A stretch of DNA of 64,000 bases from Forficula auricularia. Lineage: Eukaryota > Arthropoda > Insecta > Dermaptera > Forficulidae. Shown piece by piece: positions 22,412-33,844 of this stretch. Numbering within the stretch: the first letter of the stretch is position 1; each line of letters opens with the position of its first letter. Location: assembly GCA_024734495.1 (NCBI GenBank), contig JALMQS010000267.1, positions 620,001-684,000 on the forward strand, written 5' to 3'. The position numbers and the translations under genes were made by a program. The notes under the pieces were generated by a model. The model saw only the letters and a list, made by a program, of their open reading frames with translations, did not search any database and was not told the DNA's origin.

Positions 22412-22943
22412 TTAATATTATTTACAATATTTTTATTAAATCGTAATAGAACCGATCCGCCAAAATCCGAATACGTGCAAATCGCCTCCGGTTCGGTTAG
22501 GATATATTCAGTTCGGCTCGGTTGGGTTCGTATACCTCCATTTCGGGCTGGTTTTTAGACGGTTCGGTTGGCGTCAGCAGAACTGAATATATCCGAACCG
22601 AACCCCGGAAAGTTTAGTCTGGACGGGGTGTGTTTCGGGCTCCCATTTTTTCCTAATCAAAGACACTGACGCCAACCGAACCGTCTAAAAACCAGAACGA
22701 CATGGAGGTATACGAACCAACCGAGCCGAACTGAATATATCCTAACCGAACTGGAGGCGATTTGCACATATTCGGATTTTGGCGGTTCGTTTCTATTACA
22801 TGGTTTGATTTAATAAAAAATATTGTAAATAATATTAATTGAAAGTAATGGAAGGCAGCCCAGGGGTAGTGAGGAAAGAAAAAATTAACAGATATCAAAT
22901 AAAGTATAATTTATTGAATTCCTTCCTCCTTTCCTTTCAAACC

Positions 22944-22978
22944 GACGTTTCGGAGGATTCTTCCCTCCTTCTTCAGGG
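22944..22978 (-). other. Hammerhead-like motif
   Basis: Minus strand: CCCTGAAGAAGGAGGG, loop, CCTCCGAAACGTC; stem GGAGG/CCTCC. Its mirror copy on the plus strand is at 23130-23164. Confidence 0.5.
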
Positions 22979-23967
22979 TTTCAAGGGGTCAATGAATTAT
23001 CTATAATTAAGAAAAAGAAGGAAAAGAAATTGTTTTTCTATGCTTCTGCTAAGAAAGAAAAAGTTTTAAACACTGCTGTGTAGAGAGAAAGGAAGCATTT
23101 TATTTGTTTCCTTCATTGACCCCTTGAAACCCTGAAGAAGAAGGGAAGAATCCTCGGAAACGTCGGTTCGAAAGGAAAGGAGGAAGGAATCCAATAAATT
23201 ACACCTTATTTGGATGTGTTAATTTTTTCTTTCCTCACTACCCATAGGCTGTCTTTCATTACTTTCATTTGAGATTATTACCAGTCCGTCTCTCTCCAGA
23301 GAAAATTTCGTGCAAATAAATTAATAATATTATTAATATTTATCTACTGCACTTTTAATTAAAAACCGCTTAAACGGAGTCAAATTATATTTTAAAATCC
23401 ACGGTTAAATATTTTGTTAGTGCTAGACTCTGGGAGCGCTCAAGGAACTAAAATGACACCTATATCTTAAGTCTCTTATCTAGTAATTGATATATTTGGC
23501 AGATTAAATGCAACCACAATTAAAAGCCAAAATATACTATTAATTAAAAAATTAATCAGTAAATTACCAGCAAAAGAGATATTGGAAATTAATTAACTAT
23601 CCCCTCTGGTCATATTTATAAAGATGAAATAATTATTTTCGTTGAGTGCCACTGATGCATAATGATCTAAATTTTTGAATAATTAAATATATACTTTTAG
23701 AAATATCAAGGGTAGTCATTTTAAATCCAATGGAAAATCATCTAAAATTGAGTTTAAATTCAATTTCAAAATAATAATAATAATTTGAATAGTTGCTCAG
23801 TTCATTCCATTATGGCGATTTAGACAGCAGCAGGAAAAGCAAATGTCTTGTTTGAAAATAAAATGATTTTACAATGACTAAGCATTTTTCTTTGATTATA
23901 TGGCATTCTTTATTCGAGAAACTTTTTCCCCATACACGATTTTTGCTTATTTACAAACAAAATAAAA

Positions 23968-26820
23968 ATGCCTGGTGATTCTAAAAAAATTGATAAAAAA
24001 GTAAGTTTAGTAAGTAAAATGTTAATAACATAAATTGCTAATAAAATGAGTTAGTTATTTAAACGAATCAATGAATGTTAATAAATAGGCTCCTCTATCG
24101 CCTGGGCCAGTTCTTGATATCAGTGACGATGACCTGGTTTCGATTTCTGTCAGAGATTTAAATCGTCAGCTCAAATTAAGAGGTTTGACAAGAGATGAGA
24201 TTGTGCGTATGAAACAGCGCAGGAGAACTCTTAAAAATAGAGGCTACGCAGCAAGGTATTATATAGTATTACTTATTTAGAGAAGCACAATTATTATTCA
24301 TAATTAAATTAATAGTGAAACAAAATAATTAATATAGATTATTAAGAAAATTCATTGCGTTTAGGATATAAGTAAAACAAATAAAGGATATCGCAGATTT
24401 CATACTTTGGGGATTGAATTATTTCATCATCTTTAATTCCTCATCATTGAGTACACAGTCCTAAGACTGGTTTGACACAACCACTCGGCTCTGTCCCATG
24501 TTAGCTCTTTGTCCTCTCTAAATGAATCACATCTCATATCCAGTGACGTAGCCAGAAGATTTTCATGGCGGGGGAGGGGGGGGGGGGGGGGGGGGCAAAC
24601 ACAAAGCAAATTATTTATTGGGAATTTCTTTTTATTAAAACAAATAGTTCATTTAAATGTAAATAGCCAAGATTATTTCAATTATGATGCGACATAATTG
24701 ATTAACATCTATATATATAAAATTAAAGTTGTATCTACATTGCTCCAAATCACGCCATATTTTGGTTACACACGTTTCAAGCAGTTATGAACGAAAACAC
24801 CCTCAACAAAATTCCTGTCTGTCTGTTTCAGTGGTTTCCGCGAAAAGTTGCTCATGATTCACGTCAAAACGGCTGAAGGGATTATGAAATTTCATATTTG
24901 CATCAGATGTCTTCTAACTTACGTTTTTAGCTATATATCGTTTTGATATTTTGACCCCAAAAGGGGGTTTGGGGGGGCGCAAGAATGAAAATTATCAAAT
25001 AACTCCTAAACTATTAACTCTACGGAAAATTTTATAATGAGCAAAGTTATAGGGGATGTGATTTCTGACAACTTTTGTTTAAAAAAATTCCCTCAAAAAG
25101 GGGGGGAGGGTTCTTGCCCTTGGAGCAAACTCAAGCAAATTTTGTATACATAATCTGTGGACCTCTAGAGGGCTAAAAATGCAAAAACTAACCACCCAAA
25201 ATGAGGGGGGGGTCAAAAAATGAAAATTCTTGCTCTTGGACCAAACTCAATCAAATTTTATATACATAATCTTTGGGTCACTAGAAATGCAAAAACGGGG
25301 TGGGGGGTTAGGGGATGGGATGCGCGGGGTGGAGTGAGGGAGTAAGGCCGAGTAGGGGGCTAGGCGGGGTTGAGGGCAAGGGCGGATCCAGGGGCGGCGA
25401 CCCCTCCCCCATACAGGCCCGTGCCTAGCGGGAGTGCAACACGTGCGTCGCACGCAGAGGCCAAAAAACGGCGGCCCAATCGACAGGGAATTTATAACAA
25501 TTTTTTTATTTTAATGAACTTAAAATATGAGATATGAAATTTGTAAAAAAATTAAAAAAAAAAAACATTTTTTTTTTAAATTTAAAATAAAGTTCCATGT
25601 GTGTGTGGGGGGCGTCTCTGACCCCCCCCCCCCCCCCCCCGCTTTGACAATTCGATCGCGACACACTTTCGAGATAAAAAGTAGATCTTATATATCGGGC
25701 ACCTTATATAAATTCCCCCCCCATAAAAAATTCCGGGATCTGCCCTTGGTTGCGGGGTGGTGGTGCAGGGTTGGTGGATTGGGGGGTTCAGGTGAGGGTC
25801 CTGTGGAGTAGTGGGGTGGGGTGCGGGCGGGGTTTGGGCACAGGAGCATGTTGGGCTTCGGGGGGGGTGATGGGTGGGAGTGCAGTATGAGGGTGGGGTT
25901 CGTGGGTCGGGGTCCAGGGGGCTTAGCAAGAGGGCCGCCGAAGGCGGGCCTTGCAGCTAGTATTAAATAAAAAAAAACACTATCAAAATATGTTTTTAAA
26001 TTAGCTAATTTTGCCAAAAAAATATCAATATTTTTTTTTTTCTAAAGAGGGAAGTACAAAGTGCTGTACCATTTTGAAATCTCGACTAAATAGGCCAATT
26101 CTTTGCCATTGTTGTTTACTAGACTTTTTTTTACATTAAAGATGATTCAAAGTTAGCTGATGAAAATTTTTTAAAACATAAGTCTGGCAAAAATATTTTT
26201 TTTCTCCAAAAATAGAGTACTTATTGTTTTATTTTGAATTCTGGTCAATAGCAGGATCATTCAGGATTTCGTAACAAAAATTAGAATAATAAAATTTGTA
26301 AATTTGTAGCCACAGCAACTTGATATTTAGGGAAGGGTACCGATATTCACCATTTTCAAAAAAATGCCTATAACTCGAAAACAATAACTTTTATTAAAAA
26401 AATTTCATGTTCAGGACCTTCGTAGATTGCCCTATCCCCTGTTCACGGTTTATCGTTGTGATACGGGGACACCCTGTACCTATATGCAATATATTCTCAA
26501 CAAAAAAATTTTACTGCACCTATTTTAAATAAAGTATAATAGCTATTAAAATAATTAGATATATCTTAAATAAATTTTAAACTATATTATGTATTAATTA
26601 TACTATTAAAACTTTTAGTTGCCGAATTAAACGAATCGAGCAAAAAGATGGACTTGAAATAGAAAAGTCTCAAGAATATCGTGATATGGAAGCCATGCAA
26701 GATGACAATAATAGAATGCGAGAAGAGGTTGATCAATTATATAGTAAATATGAAGCTCTTAAGAAATTTGCTTCATTAAAAAAAATTCACGTTCCTCCAG
26801 AACTGGAATCTCTCCATTAA
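23968..26820 (+). CDS. maf-S: Small Maf bZIP transcription factor
   Basis: Exons 23968-24000, 24089-24255 and 26619-26820 join to 133 aa plus TAA; all introns GT-AG. Small Mafs lack a transactivation domain and heterodimerise with CNC bZIP factors (Nrf/CncC, Bach) at antioxidant/MARE sites in the nucleus. Seen: start [11 protein letters not shown]; extended homology region at about 23-48 ([30 protein letters not shown]); basic region [20 protein letters not shown] with the Maf-specific Tyr-Ala-Ala-Ser-Cys; a leucine zipper of about 50 residues ending [11 protein letters not shown]; short tail PPELESLH. It is shorter than vertebrate MafK (about 156). The 2.4 kb second intron splits the codon for Ser in AASC and holds a Helitron with a hAT-like insert, and half of a TIR element. 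The start lies head-to-head with MTIF3. Confidence 0.95.
24708..25960 (+). mobile_element. Helitron-like element in the small Maf intron
   Basis: 5' A|TCTATATATATAAAATTAA and 3' GCAGCTAG|T, with a GC hairpin GGCCGCC GAA GGCGGGCC just before the end: all three structural hallmarks of a Helitron. 1253 nt with G-rich interior and AAACTCAA(G/C)CAAATTTT repeats. No Rep/helicase. A hAT-like element is inserted at 25377-25748. An inverted piece of the same 5' end lies at about 54505-54790. Confidence 0.82.
25377..25748. mobile_element. hAT-like element (CAAGGGCGGATCC family), copy 1
   Basis: Termini CAAGGGCGGATCCAGG / CCGGGATCTGCCCTTG; flanks GTTGAGGG (25369-25376) and GTTGCGGG (25749-25756), an 8-bp TSD with one mismatch. 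Contains long G and C runs and GGCCAAAAAACGGCGGCC. Nested in the Helitron. Confidence 0.82.
26115..26478. mobile_element. Half copy of the GGTGTCCCGTATCAC TIR element
   Basis: Matches 8278-8420 and 9060-9272 (TACTAGACTTT..TTACATTAAAG; CCACAGCA..; CTGTTCACGGTTTATC), ending GATACGGGGACACCCTGTAC. The left half is missing. In the last small Maf intron. Confidence 0.75.
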
Positions 26821-27049
26821 TTTTTAATTGTTATTTTAAATCTATATTTTTATATAAGTGAAATTTTATCTATTATTAATATAATTTTTATATTATAATT
26901 TTATTTATTTGTAATACTATTTTAATTTAAAATTAAAAATACATTTTTTAGAAACACTAAAATTGTTTTTAAATTATTTATTATTTACTCTTTTAATTAT
27001 AAAATTAACTTTACTTATGGAAAGTGGTGTAGGTTTTAGGTGAAACATG

Positions 27050-27176
27050 ATGTTAGTTAATAGAGTAAGGGTGTGTAGTTTCACAGTGAATGAAATAAAA
27101 CTCAAAGAGGTTTATACAACTTTGAGTTTTATTTCATTCACTGTGAAACTACACACCCTTTACTCTATTAACTATA
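27050..27176. repeat. Near-perfect palindrome
   Basis: AGTTAATAGAGTAAGGGTGT..CACAGTGAATGAAATAAAAC (left) and its complement (right) with a loop of about 14 nt. A foldback MITE, just 3' of small Maf. Confidence 0.85.
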
Positions 27177-27204
27177 AAATTAACGTTGATACAATTTAAC
27201 TATT

Positions 27205-28380
27205 AAATAAAATGCAACGGATCGTTGCTAAACTTTATCCACTCATTTGAAATATTAATATGTTTATTTCTTTATTATTAATCAGATAACACTGGCTATT
27301 TGCAGTCCATGTTTAAAATAAAATAATAAAGAATTATAAAGAAATACTATCTTTCTCTAGAGTATAGTACTTTAAAATATAATTCTACTAGAAACTTTAT
27401 ATAAGCTTTTTTGTAGTCCTCAAGGTACTTAATTACAATATTAAATTTAATCAAAATTGGTTAGGTCATTTTCATGATATTTAGAAAAAACGGGGGCATA
27501 CTGGCAGAAACAGTCATCAAACACATAATTTCAATTGGGTTCGAACTATAATTAAACATATTTTTGCTAGATATCATCCTTTCTTGACTCGGATATTTTA
27601 ATTAATTTATCTATTAGCATTTTTATCTAGATATATAGCTTATAAAAAATGTATAGGTTCCATCACATAGTCAATTTTTACTATATATTAATTTTTCTAG
27701 TGGTGTTAGACTAGGTAACTTGTTAAAACAAGTCTTCTGTTTTATCCCTCATTGAAGGGACTTATGAACAAGTACGTTCTTTATTGCTCTATATTCGTCG
27801 GCCATTCGTGATGCCCTTTGGCTGGTTGCGGAGGGATCGGTTTGGGATGCTCTGCTTGCTCTACTGGCCCCTCGAGCGGCCCGCCTTAGGGATCAGCATT
27901 TGAGGGCTGGCGAATTTATGGAAATATGAACGAATACGATCGGCTGGCTAAATGGGCATCTATGTTCCCGAGGCCAATAAAAAAAGAAAAAAAAAAAAAA
28001 AAAAACTATAAAAGTACTGGAATAAAGTACTAATGTTTGGGGATCGATATGTACCAAAAACTAATCAGCGCCTCATTTTGTTAAAATAATGGTAGGTTTT
28101 CAATTTCATTTCAATTGGTTCAACAAAAAACGATAACATCCATCCATCCGCACGCACTAAATGTAAAAATGGCACTTTTTGGCCTCTCGGCGAGACCCCA
28201 TGTAATTTTGGCAAAACCGTCACGTACTAAAATTCAACCTAAATGAATACTACAATTTGTGACTTTAATTGAGACCATGGGTTCCGTAGTCTTTAACTGA
28301 AGGACCCTTTGAAGTCCCGCTTGCCGCTAGACCGATAACAATACTTTACCCATGCTTCGCATTGGATAAAGTAAAAAAGG
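27205..28380. repeat. Dispersed repeat, reference copy
   Basis: TGCAACGGATCGTTGCTAAA at 27213 through ACCGATAACAATACTTTACC near 28350. Blocks of it recur, in order, at 60888-61000 and 63060-63650, where two kilobases of other elements separate them. No coding frame. A GC-rich piece at 27800-27970 with an A-rich end looks like a separate short retroposon. Confidence 0.65.
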
Positions 28381-28419
28381 CGTAATTGTACATATACCTA
28401 TTTTATACTCAGTTGTGTT

Positions 28420-29920
28420 AACACGTGAGAGGAACTCGCAGCAGGAGCTCTCGAGAGTTACTCTCAGAGCCCAGTTCTGAGAGTGATTTTAAGTTGATAA
28501 GATGTCTTCAACGAGCAAAAAAGAAGTAGCAGCAGCGTTATTAGTTTTGTGCTTATCGAAAAAAAAAACTATTCGAAAACAAAAAAGGCACGCTGGAAGC
28601 TTTTCTCTATAGCACTGTATTTTATCAGGATTGACACTTTTCTAGTTATTTCGGAACTTTTTGAAGAGTGGACTATCAGGGCTTGTAGAATTTCACTTCA
28701 AACACGCTTTGTAACAACAATTCATACAAGTGATGGGTGCAAGGAAAAATGAGCATTTCTTTATTAAGTTTTTGTTCGAGAAGTACGCAGACACCATTGA
28801 TACGACCTGAATTTGAAGCTGTAGTATCACAACAAAAAATTTCCACTTTATCTTCAAGAGACCAGTCTACAATCGCGTTTAAAAGAGCTTGCGTTTGTTC
28901 GCTTCCTGAAGAGCTTTCCAACCTTATGTTTCGCATCAAGTCGACACGGGTTATCCTTATTCATTTGCAATAATATTTATTATTTAATTTTTTTGTATGA
29001 TGTCAAAACAAATGTAAATGATATTTCGTGCACTTTTGACCACGGCAACCCTAGCCGACTTGCAGCGTAACATGTCAATACAATAGAGTATAGCAAAACA
29101 TAAGAGAGGATTTTTATTTCGCGAAATCAGATACGCATACCCTCTGTTTTTCCTGTTTGACCTCAAAAACCCAAATAATATTATAAATATTATTGCAATT
29201 GAATATTACAGCTCATAGTCAGTGCAAATTTTCATATGTTTTTTTAATGAAAATGATGAGAGAAGGAGTAACACCAAAAAGGTGCACCCCCTAAAGGCCT
29301 GGGTTGCCCCCTCCATCGTGAAAAGAAGAAGAAGAGGCGATTTTATGTGCTGGGTAGGGATCGAAGGTATCTGTGGATAGTGGTCTTAAACAGCTGAAGG
29401 TTATAAATCGCGGGGAAGACAGTGGCTGGGAGCGAGTTCCAGTCTCTGGAGGTCATAGGGATAAAAGAGTTGGCGGAAGCGCTTGTTCGATTTTTATCTA
29501 ACTTGACAGCGAAGGGGTGCTGAGCATTAGAAAACCGTGTGTTTCTCGTAAAGAGGGCTTTAGGGGGGATAATTGATTTCAGCTCTACTGAATAGACACC
29601 ATGATAGTATCTTATGTTTGGCACCGAATCGGCACGGTTATCCTTATCCAATCGCAATAATATTTATTATTTGAGTTTTTGAGGTCAAACTGAAAGAAAA
29701 TATTTTTTTAGTACACCCTATTGGCCATATTAATTACTCTAAGCAAATTCAAATTTTCTTGAAATGATTGAGAGTACTCGCCGAGAGCGTGAAGAAAATG
29801 TTTACACTAGCAACAATGCACCTCTCGGAGAGCTTCCCATCTACTTTTAGCGAGAACTCTGAGTCCTTAACTTGCGAGTTTTACTCTCGAGAGTAAAAAA
29901 ACTCAAGTGTAAACGCACCT
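28420..29920. mobile_element. DNA transposon remnant with transposase fragment
   Basis: GAGCTCTCGAGAGTTACTCT near 28446 and ACTCTCGAGAGTAAAAAAAC near 29880 look like related inverted ends. The minus strand 28939-28676 reads NIRLESSSGSEQTQALLNAI, VEIFCCDTTASNSGRINGVC, FPCTHHLYELLLQSVFE: a transposase-like core (probably hAT-related, from the CDTTASN..G..H.. spacing). A direct repeat of about 75 nt (28922-28995 and 29610-29690) suggests internal rearrangement. The call is tentative. Confidence 0.5.
29240..29608 (-). mobile_element. LINE 3' end (same family as 17750)
   Basis: Minus strand: RYYHGVYSVELKSIIPPKAL, NTRFSNAQHPFAVKLDKNRT, MTSRDWNSLPATVFPAIYNL; 3' tail GAGAGAAGGAGTAACACC..CTCCATCGTGAA. 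5' truncated. Very close to the 17822-18466 copy, so relatively recent. Confidence 0.85.
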
Positions 29921-29929
29921 TTAGGGTGA

Positions 29930-30893
29930 GGAATGACCTGAAAATCGAGGAATATCGCATTTTATTATTATAAATTAGATTAGATTAAGGGCTGAATTTA
30001 AATGTTCAAAGAAGAAATAATACAACTATTAATTGTTTTTCAACTTGTTATATTTTTCGTTCTAAATTAATCAGGATTAACAATATATGCGAGTTTCAAA
30101 AATAAATAATATATACATAAAATAATGACTAGATTAATATACAAGTAAAAATGGAAATAAAATATTTTATAATAAAATAAATATGACAGTCAGTTTAGAG
30201 TAAAAATTTTCAGAATATAGATAGAAATGCGTAACCTCTTTAAAATTACCATTAAAATTCTGAAGCAATTCCTATTCATTTTAGTATAATTAAAAAACTA
30301 ATAAATTAAAAGTTTACTAATTTAATCGCTTGATATAAAAATGAGAAAGAAAAATTCATCAATAAATATGTATATAATAATATTTCTATATTATATACCT
30401 ATAAATTTTTTTCTTTCAATTCAATTCAAATATAGTGGAGATTCTAACAATTTATGAAAACAAATTTAATGTATTAATCAATCTAATTTTTTTCTATCTA
30501 AATAGAATTAAAACTTATTATTTATAATACATATTACAGGACTAGAGATAAGCAATATAGGTTAATGATAAAATTTTCACACAATTTGTGAATAACAGGT
30601 AAAATGAATTTCCGGAAGACTAATTTAATAATGACTATTATTAGTAAAAATAATTTTATTTTATGAGATATATTAATAAATAAAGAAAAAATGCAAAGTA
30701 TTGGATTTTAATGTTTTATATAGTTCTTAAATCAAAAGATAAAAAAAAAAATAGATTTTCATTTTCAAATGATCCAACAATATGCGCAACAATTGACAAA
30801 AGAGATGCGCTCTAAATCAAGATTTATTTTCTCATAATATACTTATTCCAAACGAAAAAAACTTAAAATCAATCTGAAGAGAGAATTTTCAAT
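29930..30893. other. AT-rich intergenic DNA
   Basis: No open frame, inverted ends or known repeat recognised. Confidence 0.5.
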
Positions 30894-31876
30894 ATATCGG
30901 GTGAGTTTTTTTATCTTGAGACAGTCTTATAACTCTCAAAAACAGTGCATTATATGAAAAAAAGTTTATTTATATCAAAGAGGAAACTAAACTACGCTAT
31001 TGTTTGCCGACCTTGAACAAGCTTTCAAGGGTATTTCAAGGTCAGGTTCTGTTTTTTAAATGGAAACCTATATTTTTCTTTACATATCCTAAAACTACAC
31101 AAAAAACTGAACAACTTTCATAAGAACTATTTTTTTATACGACATCACATAAAAAAAATATTAAATCAATTAGATCTCAAAAAAATACAAATAATAATTA
31201 CTCGACTTAATAATCAAATAATAATGATCAATTATCTAATTATTAAATAATAATGATCAATTATCTAATTATTAAATAATAATTTAATAATTTTCTGACA
31301 ATGGTCTGAGACATTCCAGAGTCTTCTGGATGAAACATCAAACTTCAATAAAAAAAATGCTCCATTTTTATTATGGTAATACAATATAACTATTTACTGA
31401 ATTGACACGAGAAATCAACATTTTTTAAGCTCAAGAATTTTAAATAGATCTATTAAGTAGAAAATAATCTCTTAAATCTGTGTATAATGATGTTTTAAGA
31501 TCATTATAAACACTTATTTTAATTGTTGTGACTTCAATTTATTAATTATTTATTTAATAATTAAATATTTGATTTTTTTTTAGATCTAATTGATTTAATA
31601 TTTTTTATTTGATGTCATGTAAAAAAATAGTTCTTATGAAAGTTGTTCAGTTTTTTTTTCTAGATTTAGGAAATGTAAAAAAAAAATATGGTTTCCATTT
31701 AAAAAAGAAAACCTAACCTTTAAATACCCTTGAAAGCTTGTTCTAGGTCGACAATCAATAGTGTAGTCTAGCTTCCCCCTTGATATAAATAAACTTTTAT
31801 TTGAAACTTTTTTTCATATAATGCACTGTTTTTGAATTATAAGACTGTCTCAAGATAAAAAAACTCATCCGGTATA
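30894..31876. mobile_element. Large-TIR element family, copy C
   Basis: TATATCGGGTGAGTTTTTTT / inverted CTCATCCGGTATA; inner inverted layers as in copies A and B (CAAGCTTTCAAGGGTATTTC; ATTAAATCAATTAGATCT). No coding content; the simplest full-length member. Confidence 0.85.
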
Positions 31877-32437
31877 ATTTGCAATACAGTTGCTGGATGT
31901 TGATCCCTTAATTTATTATTAAAAATATTTCTTAAAATGATTAGGCCTTGTAGGGAATTGACAATGTTATTCAATATGAAGAACACTAATTGTAAATTAG
32001 CATTTTTATTATGTCAGCGGTGTTTATAATAGGTAAGCAAGAAAGTAATTTCGGTTTTCACACATAGAGAGATTTATATTAATGAATTCTGTCAGTGATG
32101 TTCTTTGCCTTTTGACATTTGGAATCAGTCACAATAAGGTTGCTTTAGAAACAGGTGGTGTGTGATTTTGTTTATAGCTGTTAGTTGAGGGTCAATTTTA
32201 ACATGGAGTGCAAAAAAAAAGATTTTCGGCATATTATATTTTTTTTAGACAGTCTGAATCCAGCCAGCATAAGATAGAGGTCGTGTTTTTGTATCTTTCA
32301 TGAAATGCTTCTTCCTGGAATAAGATAAGATTGTCTGCCTTTCTTTTTTGTTTTTATTATAATTTAATATTGTATATTGTTGTAATTTCTCTATATTTGT
32401 CAATTACACTATAAATTAATAATGATATAACAAAGAT

Positions 32438-33679
32438 AAGTCCCATCTCAGAGGAAGTTCTGGGGGAGTATCAGTGCGGTTTCCGTAAGGTAGGTCAACA
32501 TCGGACCAGCTATTCAACATCGGACAACTAATGGAGAAGAGATGGGAATACGCCTTGGATATACATAATCTTTTCATTGATTATAAACAGGCATATGACA
32601 GTGTATATAGGGAAAGCCTATGGACTATAATGGAAGAGTTTGAATTCTCCAAGAAATTAATCAGAATGACAAATTATGTGTGTGCGGATCAAAATCTAGA
32701 GTGAAGCTGGGTGGAAACATATCTCAGCCTTTTGAAATTGAAACGGGTTTGAGACAGGGTGATTCCTTGTCACCATTGCTGTTCAATCTAGTTTTGGAGA
32801 AGAAGGTGTAAAACGGGTTGACGCGGGTGTGCCTCTGGGCAGAGTACTGAGGGCCTCCGGATATGCGGATGACATTGATCTTGTCTGCAAGAGTGAGGAA
32901 GGACTGAAGAGAATGTTCGGTGCGCTCGAGACGGGAGGGAATGGGGTGGGTTTGGTTGTAAGTGAGGAGAAAACCAAATACATGCTAATGTCAAGATCCA
33001 TACCAAGTTGCACACCAATGAAAGTGGGGAACAGGGTTTTTGAGGGCGTATCAAAGTTTAAATATTTGGGCGCTATAGTGACGTCGGATGCCAGAATAGA
33101 CCAGGAAATAATCTCTCGAATACATGCGGGTGATAGAGCTTTGGCAAGTCTGAATAGACTACTCCGAATGAGAGTTCTATCACGAAAAATAAAAATAAAA
33201 ATATACAATACCTTGATAAGACCGGTTGTGATGTATGGCTGTGAGTCGTGGACAATGACGCTACTTAACCAGAAGAGGCTGATAAGTTTCGAGAATAAAG
33301 TTCTCAGGAATATATGTGGACCTGTTCAAGATCTAACTTCTGTTGAATGGAGACGAAGATCCGAGGAAGAAGTCAGAGACATTACAAAGCAGCCTTATAT
33401 TTCAAGTGTAGTGAGAGAAAGAAGACTTGAATGGGCCGGTCATGTGGTTCGTGCTCATAAAACCAGGGACATAAAGAACCTCCACGAGAGCTACCCGCCT
33501 GGAAGGAGACCCCCAGGCAGACCAAGACAAAGATGGCTAGATAATGTCGTCAGAGATCTACGAGAGCTTGACGTGGTGATAGAATGGGAGCGATAGGCCC
33601 AGAATAGAGGGATGTGGAGAGGCATTACGCGAGAGGCTCGAGCTCTACAAGGGCGATTTGGCCATCGTAAGTAAGTAAG
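32438..33679 (+). mobile_element. RTE-type LINE, 5' truncated, with TSD
   Basis: Flanked by TATAACAAAGAT at 32426-32437 and 33680-33691 (12-nt TSD), with a (TAAG)n 3' tail. RT: EYQCGFRK, ALDIHNLFIDYKQAYDSVYR, FEIETGLRQGDSLSPLLFNL, then after a frameshift near 32810 SGYADDIDLVCKSEEGLKRM (YADD active site), SKFKYLGAIVTSDARIDQEI, YGCESWTMTLLNQKRLISFE, RRLEWAGHVVRAHKTRDIKN, PPGRPRQRWLDNVVRDLREL. Final 255 codons open (32829-33596). Confidence 0.92.
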
Positions 33680-33844
33680 TATAACAAAGATGGGGGATCC
33701 TGGGGGGGGGGGGGTCCAACCTTCCCTAGAAACTCAACCATCAGCTCAAGTTGAGTTGTTAGTTGGTAAATCTCATGAACCTATACGGTATTGCTGACGA
33801 GGGACCTTTTTTGTATCTGTTGAATTAAAGGAAAAAATTAAATT

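Larger units (their letters stand above)
22010..23685. mobile_element. Triple-nested palindromic elements
   Basis: Outer arms: 22015-22430 (GGCACTCAACGAAAA, CGCTCCCAGGGTGCAGCACT, GCAGTAGATAAATATTA) match inverted 23315-23680. Inside are two further palindromes: 22440-22800 (AACCGATCCGCCAAAATCCG, GGTTCGGTTAGGATATATTC) and 22820-23290 (ATGGAAGGCAGCC, TAGTGAGGAAAGAAAAAATT). A (TA)n tract at 22346-22407 joins outer to inner. No coding sequence. It fills the space between the MTIF3 and small Maf starts. Confidence 0.85.

Noticed and set aside
22298..22558. Open frame with a long Tyr-Ile run
   Set aside because: Made by the (TA)n microsatellite and the GGTTCGG palindrome.
25527..26017. Proline- and glycine-rich frames on both strands
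   Set aside because: They come from G and C runs of the Helitron and hAT-like element; no conserved domain.
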